From contig JAPLUR010000113.1 of the NCBI GenBank assembly GCA_026397505.1, positions 1 to 45,791 of the forward strand: a DNA stretch of 45,791 nt. Reading direction: 5' to 3'. Both the position numbers and the translations under genes were made by a program. Position 1 is the stretch's first letter. Every line of letters starts with the position of its first letter. Shown one piece after another: positions 41,479 through 45,791 of the stretch. Under the pieces are notes generated by a model. It saw only the letters and a list, made by a program, of their open reading frames with translations, ran no database searches and was not told where the DNA came from. This DNA is from Candidatus Zixiibacteriota bacterium (GTDB taxonomy: Bacteria > Zixibacteria > MSB-5A5 > GN15 > PGXB01).

Positions 41479-42522
41479 ATGTTTGAGGATATGGCGGGAA
41501 ATTTGACCGGCTGGCTTTCGGGCGTAGGGGAGGAGAGCATGGTGGTACTATCCACCCGCGTTCGACTGGCTCGTAATCTGGCCGGATGCATCTACCCCTC
41601 GGCGGCCGACAGCGCCACCCGCGAGAAGGTGGTCGGTTATTTTGATTCGGCTTACGGTCACTCCGAGAAACTCGCCGCAGGGAAATTCCATCGCGCCTCG
41701 GAGCTTTCGCGGCAGGACCGCGATTTTCTGATCGAACGGCACCTGATGTCGCCGACTTTCATGCAGGATGACGGCGCCGGAGCCCTCTTTGTCGGCCATC
41801 AAGAGCAGATTTCGATTATGATCAATGAGGAAGATCATTTCCGCATTCAGGCCCTGACCCCCGGGCTGGCCCCGGAAGAGGCTTTGCGGCTGGCGGGCGA
41901 GTTCGACAACGAAATTGGAAAATTCCTTGAATTCGATTACGATTCCGATTTTGGATTTCTCACCGCCTGCCCGACCAATGTCGGCACCGGTATGCGCGCC
42001 TCGGTGCTTATTCATCTTCCCGGCCTGGTCATAACCAAGGATATCGACCGAGTCATCGCCAGAATCACCAAGATCGGAGTCGTTGTGCGCGGTTTTTACG
42101 GCGAGGGAACCGATGTGCTGGGAAATCTTTTTCAGATTTCCAACCAGACCACGCTCGGCGTCATGGAGAACGATATTCTGGAACTTATTCGCAGCGTGGC
42201 GCGTTCCATTATCGAGGATGAGGCTGTTGCGCGTGACCGACTTATGCAGGAGGCTCCCAACCAGATCATCGACAAAATCTGGCGCGCTTACGGCATTTTA
42301 AAATATGCCCGGGCACTGACCTCCGAGGAGGTCATGAATCTTCTTTCGGCCCTGAGGCTGGGGGTCGCCATGAACATCATCAATTTCATAGAAGTATCGT
42401 CGATAAATGAAATATTGCTTCTCTCGCAGCCGGCTCATTTGCAAAAATATCTTGGAAAAGATTTGAACCCGGACGAGCGTGATGTTGTTAGAGCAGAGAT
42501 GGTGAGAGAAAAATTGAAGTGA
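41479..42522 (+). CDS. mcsB: Protein arginine kinase McsB
   Basis: 347 residues, the usual length. It belongs to the phosphagen (guanidino) kinase family and phosphorylates arginines on proteins, marking them for ClpC-ClpP degradation. Visible are STRVRLARNL (ATP-binding arginines, about 23-32), the substrate-side helix region, the CPTNVGTGMRAS loop with the conserved Cys at about 164, and RGFYGEGTD further on. The C-terminal helical domain typical of McsB is present. GGAGA precedes the ATG. Coupled with mcsA. Confidence 0.95.
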   Translation: MFEDMAGNLTGWLSGVGEESMVVLSTRVRLARNLAGCIYPSAADSATREKVVGYFDSAYGHSEKLAAGKFHRASELSRQDRDFLIERHLMSPTFMQDDGAGALFVGHQEQISIMINEEDHFRIQALTPGLAPEEALRLAGEFDNEIGKFLEFDYDSDFGFLTACPTNVGTGMRASVLIHLPGLVITKDIDRVIARITKIGVVVRGFYGEGTDVLGNLFQISNQTTLGVMENDILELIRSVARSIIEDEAVARDRLMQEAPNQIIDKIWRAYGILKYARALTSEEVMNLLSALRLGVAMNIINFIEVSSINEILLLSQPAHLQKYLGKDLNPDERDVVRAEMVREKLK

Positions 42523-42574
42523 TTCAGAACAGAATTGAAAGAAATTGCACTTATAGGAAACTTTGAGAATATCG

Positions 42575-43021
42575 ATGGCTGGGATGTTTACAGAGTTGGC
42601 TCGCAAGGCGATTGAATACGCCCGCGATGAAGCCGCCCGGCTTCGTCATGACCATATCGGCACCGAGCATCTCCTGCTGGGGCTGATTCGCCTCGGGGAG
42701 GGGCGAGCAGTCGAGATCATCAACAATCTCGGCCTTGATTTAAAGGAGTTAAAGGACTCAATTGAGAAGTCTGCCCAGCCGGCGGGCGGCACGATGACCA
42801 TGGGCCAGCTGCCTTTGACCGCCCGGGCGAAAAATACGCTTCAGCTTTGCGACGAGGAAGCTCGCGCCCTGGAGTCGGAGGATTTAGACACCGAGCATCT
42901 CCTGCTGGCCATGCTCGCAGATGAAAAAACATCAGCGTCCCGAGTGATGTCAAAATATAAAATCACGTATTGGGATGTTTTGGATGAGCTTGAGAATATT
43001 CGGAATAAGGAGATTTCTTAA
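42575..43021 (+). CDS. Free-standing Clp N-domain protein
   Basis: 148 residues consisting only of the two Clp_N repeats: first repeat [20 protein letters not shown] with [11 protein letters not shown], second repeat around ALESEDLDTEHLLLAML. The AAA+ modules are absent. The acidic residues of both GTEH/DTEH sites, which in Bacillus ClpC bind phosphoarginine, are retained. Its first about 150 bases (42583-42732) differ from clpC at one position only, while other parts diverge. The ATG at 42575 is preferred; a TTG at 42563 is too close to the AGGAAA site. It could present arginine-phosphorylated substrates, compete with ClpC, or be a degenerating duplicate; none of this is shown. Confidence 0.85.
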   Translation: MAGMFTELARKAIEYARDEAARLRHDHIGTEHLLLGLIRLGEGRAVEIINNLGLDLKELKDSIEKSAQPAGGTMTMGQLPLTARAKNTLQLCDEEARALESEDLDTEHLLLAMLADEKTSASRVMSKYKITYWDVLDELENIRNKEIS

Positions 43022-43158
43022 TTATAAAAGAAATCGTAATGAATCAAACCAAAGTTGAAAATAATTGTTTATATAGGATGGTGAAATAAGATGAACGAGA
43101 TGTTTACAGAGTTGGCTCGCAAGGCGATTGAATACGCCCGCGATGAAGCCGCCCGGCT
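42583..43158 (+). repeat. Tandem duplication of the Clp N-domain 5' end
   Basis: The segment starting GATGTTTACAGAGTTGGCTC at 42583 recurs at 43099 with one mismatch over about 150 bases (CAT to TAT, His to Tyr). A second near-identical block of about 60 bases around 42776 and 43292 has three mismatches. Between these blocks similarity is much lower, giving a mosaic pattern. Confidence 0.85.
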
Positions 43159-45550
43159 TCGTCATGACTATATCGGCACCGAGCATCTCCTGCTGGGGCT
43201 GATTCGCCTCGGGGAGGGGCGAGCAGTCGAGATCATCAACAATCTCGGTCTCGAAATACAGGACCTGAAAGCCTCGGTGGAGGAGGTTGTTCAGCCGGCC
43301 GGCGGCACGATGACCATGGGCCAGCTGCCTCTGACCGCTCGGGCGAAAAAGACGCTCGAGGTCTCCGGACAGGAGGCGCGTGCCCTGAAGTCCAAGGACA
43401 TCGATACCGAGCATATCCTTCTGGCCCTGCTCAAGGATGAAGAGGGAGTGGCGGCGCAGGTACTGTCGATGTACGAAATCGACTATAAAGAAGTTTACGA
43501 AGAACTCAAGAATATTCAGAGCGGGAAACCCTCTTCATTTAAGAGGAAACGGAAAAAATCAAAAACCCCGGCGCTGGATCATTTCGGACGCGACCTGACC
43601 GAACTGGCCCGCCGCGGGCGTCTTGACCCGATTATCGGCCGGGAGGATGAAATCGAACGAGTCAGCCAGATACTTTCCCGCCGGAAAAAGAACAACCCGG
43701 TCCTTATCGGCGAACCGGGCGTCGGCAAGACCGCCATTGCCGAAGGATTGGCGCAGCGCATTGTCGAGGGGAAAATACCCCAGACGCTGGAAAACAAGCG
43801 GCTGGTCACTCTCGATATGGCCTCGCTGGTGGCCGGTACCAAGTACCGCGGCCAGTTCGAGGAACGCCTCAAAGCGGTCATGCAGGAGATTATTAATTCC
43901 AAGGATGTTATCATTTTCATCGATGAACTGCACACCATCGTCGGCGCCGGCGGCGCCGAGGGTTCGCTCGATGCCAGCAATATTTTCAAACCGGCTCTGT
44001 CGCGCGGCGAATTGCAGTGTATCGGCGCCACCACGCTGAACGAGTACCGCAAGTACATAGAGAAAGACGGCGCCCTGGACCGTCGTTTCCAGACGGTCAT
44101 GGTCGAGGCTCCCTCGACCGAGAATACCGTCCAGATTCTCAAAGGTTTGCGCCATAAGTACGAAGAACATCACAAGCTGGTAATCTCCGATGAGGCGATT
44201 GAAGCGTCGGTGAAACTCTCCAACCGATATATCACCGGCAAATTCCAGCCCGATAAGGCGCTTGATGTTGTCGATGAGGCAGGCAGCCGGGCGCACCTGG
44301 CCACGTTCGCCAAACCGCGGGAATTCAGCGATATCGAGAACGAAATTACCCGCCTTCAGGAGGAAAAGGAAAAGGCGGTCAAGAACCAGGCTTTCGAACG
44401 GGCCGCTCAGCTCCGCGATGAACTGAAATTCAAAAAGGAGAAGCTGGCCGAGATGAAGAAAGACTGGAATGACCAGCGCGATAAACAGCGCACGGTGCTT
44501 CGCGAGGAGGATATTGCGGCGGTCGTTTCCAAAATGACCGGTATTCCGCTGTTCCGTCTCGAGGAAAAGGAATCGCGCCGCCTGCTCCGCATGGAGGAGG
44601 AACTCAGGAAACGGATTATCGGGCAGGATGACGCGATCCTGTCCATCACCCGCGCCATCCGCCGCGCCCGCGCCGGACTGGGCGACCCGCGCCGTCCCAT
44701 CGGCTCGTTCATCTTCCTGGGACCGACCGGTGTCGGCAAAACCGAACTGGCCCGCGCTCTGGCGGGGTTCCTGTTCGAAGATTCCGACTCCCTCATCCGT
44801 ATCGATATGTCGGAGTACATGGAGAAATTTGCCGTGTCGCGCTTGATCGGCGCGCCTCCGGGATATGTCGGATATGAAGAGGGCGGCCAATTGACCGAGA
44901 AAGTACGGCGTCGCCCGTACTCGGTAGTGCTGCTCGATGAAATCGAGAAGGCTCATCCGGATGTATTCAATATCCTGCTGCAATTGATGGATGACGGCTC
45001 GCTCACCGATTCTTTCGGTCGCCGGGTCGATTTCCGCAACACGGTCGTGATTATGACCTCCAATATCGGCACCCGCCGCATCAAAGACGGCAAAACCATG
45101 GGGTTCGGCGCCGAGAAGGAGGATGCCTCGTACGATTCGATGAAAAAGAAAGTCACCGAGGAACTGCGCAAGATGTTCAACCCGGAACTCCTGAACCGCA
45201 TCGACGAGACGGTAGTATTCCATTCGCTCGACATCGACCATATCAAGCTGATTGTCGATATTCTGGTGGCCGATGTGGCCAAACGTCTGGCCGAAAAAGG
45301 TATCAGTTTCGTGTTGACCGACCCGGCGCGCGAATTTTTGGCCCACAATGGGTATGATCCGATGCTGGGTGCTCGTCCGCTTAAACGGGCGATACAGAAG
45401 TACCTTGAGGATCCTCTGGCCGAGGAGCTTCTGCGCGGTCAGTTCGCCGGCGACTGCAACCTGAATATCGGCGCCAATGCAGAGAAACTGCTCTTCACTT
45501 TCAACGACCGGCCGGCCGTGGACAAAAAGCAGGAGCCGGTCGCCAAGTAG
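43091..45550 (+). CDS. clpC: ATP-dependent Clp protease ATP-binding subunit ClpC
   Basis: 819 residues. N-domain (about 1-150) with two Clp_N repeats, D1 AAA+ module with Walker A GEPGVGKT (207-214) and VIIFIDELH, a UVR-like middle helix hairpin (about 415-455; [20 protein letters not shown]), and D2 with Walker A GPTGVGKT (544-551) and [25 protein letters not shown] loop near 670 lies where ClpP-binding GF loops occur, so it should unfold proteins for ClpP, which is not in the window. AGGATGGTG precedes the ATG. Last gene of the array; a strong terminator follows. Confidence 0.97.
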   Translation: MNEMFTELARKAIEYARDEAARLRHDYIGTEHLLLGLIRLGEGRAVEIINNLGLEIQDLKASVEEVVQPAGGTMTMGQLPLTARAKKTLEVSGQEARALKSKDIDTEHILLALLKDEEGVAAQVLSMYEIDYKEVYEELKNIQSGKPSSFKRKRKKSKTPALDHFGRDLTELARRGRLDPIIGREDEIERVSQILSRRKKNNPVLIGEPGVGKTAIAEGLAQRIVEGKIPQTLENKRLVTLDMASLVAGTKYRGQFEERLKAVMQEIINSKDVIIFIDELHTIVGAGGAEGSLDASNIFKPALSRGELQCIGATTLNEYRKYIEKDGALDRRFQTVMVEAPSTENTVQILKGLRHKYEEHHKLVISDEAIEASVKLSNRYITGKFQPDKALDVVDEAGSRAHLATFAKPREFSDIENEITRLQEEKEKAVKNQAFERAAQLRDELKFKKEKLAEMKKDWNDQRDKQRTVLREEDIAAVVSKMTGIPLFRLEEKESRRLLRMEEELRKRIIGQDDAILSITRAIRRARAGLGDPRRPIGSFIFLGPTGVGKTELARALAGFLFEDSDSLIRIDMSEYMEKFAVSRLIGAPPGYVGYEEGGQLTEKVRRRPYSVVLLDEIEKAHPDVFNILLQLMDDGSLTDSFGRRVDFRNTVVIMTSNIGTRRIKDGKTMGFGAEKEDASYDSMKKKVTEELRKMFNPELLNRIDETVVFHSLDIDHIKLIVDILVADVAKRLAEKGISFVLTDPAREFLAHNGYDPMLGARPLKRAIQKYLEDPLAEELLRGQFAGDCNLNIGANAEKLLFTFNDRPAVDKKQEPVAK

Positions 45551-45580
45551 GCATCAGCGCGATATTATAGTATAGATTCA

Positions 45581-45606
45581 GCCCTGCCCCTTACGGGGGG
45601 CAGGGC
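45581..45606 (+). terminator. Intrinsic terminator of the clpC operon
   Basis: GCCCTGCCCC (45581-45590) pairs perfectly with GGGGCAGGGC (45597-45606) and is followed by seven T. Confidence 0.97.
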
Positions 45607-45687
45607 TTTTTTTGCATTTCTGCCCCAAATACCGGAACAGGCGAGTAACAATGGGTAATATCTTTATAAGTGTGTAAAAACGACAAG

Positions 45688-45732
45688 AGGTGTATCCTTA
45701 AGATTTACAAGCTGATTCAAAAGGAGACACCT
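45688..45732 (+). promoter_or_regulatory. Hairpin covering the ribosome-binding site of the last gene
   Basis: AGGTGTATCCTT (45688-45699) pairs with AAGGAGACACCT (45721-45732) at 11 of 12 positions. The second arm contains the AAGGAG ribosome-binding site of the ATG at 45734. Such occlusion is known upstream of transposase genes, where it blocks translation of read-through transcripts. Confidence 0.55.
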
Positions 45733-45733
45733 A

Positions 45734-45791
45734 ATGTCGTATAACGAGTTAGATTTTAGCAGGAGAAACATAGTCTTTGCGCTTTCGGAAG
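45734..45791 (+). CDS. Start of an unidentified gene, possibly an IS transposase
   Basis: The frame MSYNELDFSRRNIVFALSE runs off the window. AAGGAG lies seven bases ahead of the ATG and is held in a hairpin. TGTGTAAAAACGAC about 60 bases upstream resembles termini of some insertion sequences. No conserved catalytic motif is reached, so neither the family nor the mobile nature is certain. Confidence 0.45.
   Translation, partial: MSYNELDFSRRNIVFALSE

Noticed and set aside
43559-45346. 595-residue open frame on the minus strand
   Set aside because: It lies wholly antisense to clpC, whose protein sequence is unmistakable; the frame is open only because of GC-rich codon use.
1-45791. CRISPR array, tRNA, rRNA or tmRNA
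   Set aside because: No regularly spaced repeats with spacers and no cloverleaf or conserved GTTCRANYC arm were found on reading; a tRNAscan or Rfam run was not possible.

Overview
The window reads as a chromosomal segment of an uncultured-type diderm (Gram-negative-like) bacterium. Support comes from lipoprotein-sorting genes (LolC/E-type permease and LolD), a lipoprotein with a lipobox, a probable outer-membrane barrel, and large secreted proteins ending in type I dockerin-like modules. Such dockerin-ended surface proteins, together with DUF4159/DUF4175 and DUF2723 genes, recall candidate phyla of the FCB superphylum such as Zixibacteria. That placement is inference; no rRNA or tRNA gene was seen. 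Many promoters fit TTGACA-16/17-TATAAT-like spacing, so housekeeping sigma-70-like recognition looks normal.

Region 1 (1-8.6 kb) is rearranged and accessory. It opens in the 3' end of an IS3-family element that has cut into a beta-helix/dockerin gene. It continues with a barrel protein, an M23 peptidase and an SDR gene followed by a scar holding pieces of other genes, including a second copy of the SDR 3' end. A small secreted protein with its own promoter and terminator, and an AT-rich pentapeptide-like membrane protein, complete it. Palindromic repeats lie between genes.

Region 2 (8.6-23 kb) has glnA and then two approximately 4.1-kb inverted arms (about 10161-14337 and 18842-22975). Each arm carries a promoter, a long leader, a roughly 1200-residue secreted Asp-box/dockerin protein and a terminator. 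The leaders are about 95% identical, apparently more alike than the proteins. Between the arms lie an SDR, a dicluster ferredoxin, an asparagine-synthase-like protein lacking the catalytic Cys, and a lipoprotein.

Region 3 (23-32.5 kb) has a DUF4159-DUF4175-TPR operon, a small membrane protein on the opposite strand, and a DUF2723 membrane glycosyltransferase-like protein.

Region 4 (32.5-45.6 kb) is a tightly packed plus-strand array: EamA transporter (apparently leaderless), GT22-like mannosyltransferase, a 24-residue peptide, ComEA-like protein, PilM-like protein, rsmD, coaD, lysS, lolC/E, lolD, mcsA, mcsB, a free-standing Clp N-domain protein and clpC, closed by a strong terminator. The last block is a protein-arginine-phosphorylation/Clp proteolysis module without a visible ctsR; its extra stand-alone N-domain protein is the most unusual part. 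The window ends in the first codons of a further gene whose ribosome-binding site is buried in a hairpin, possibly an IS transposase.
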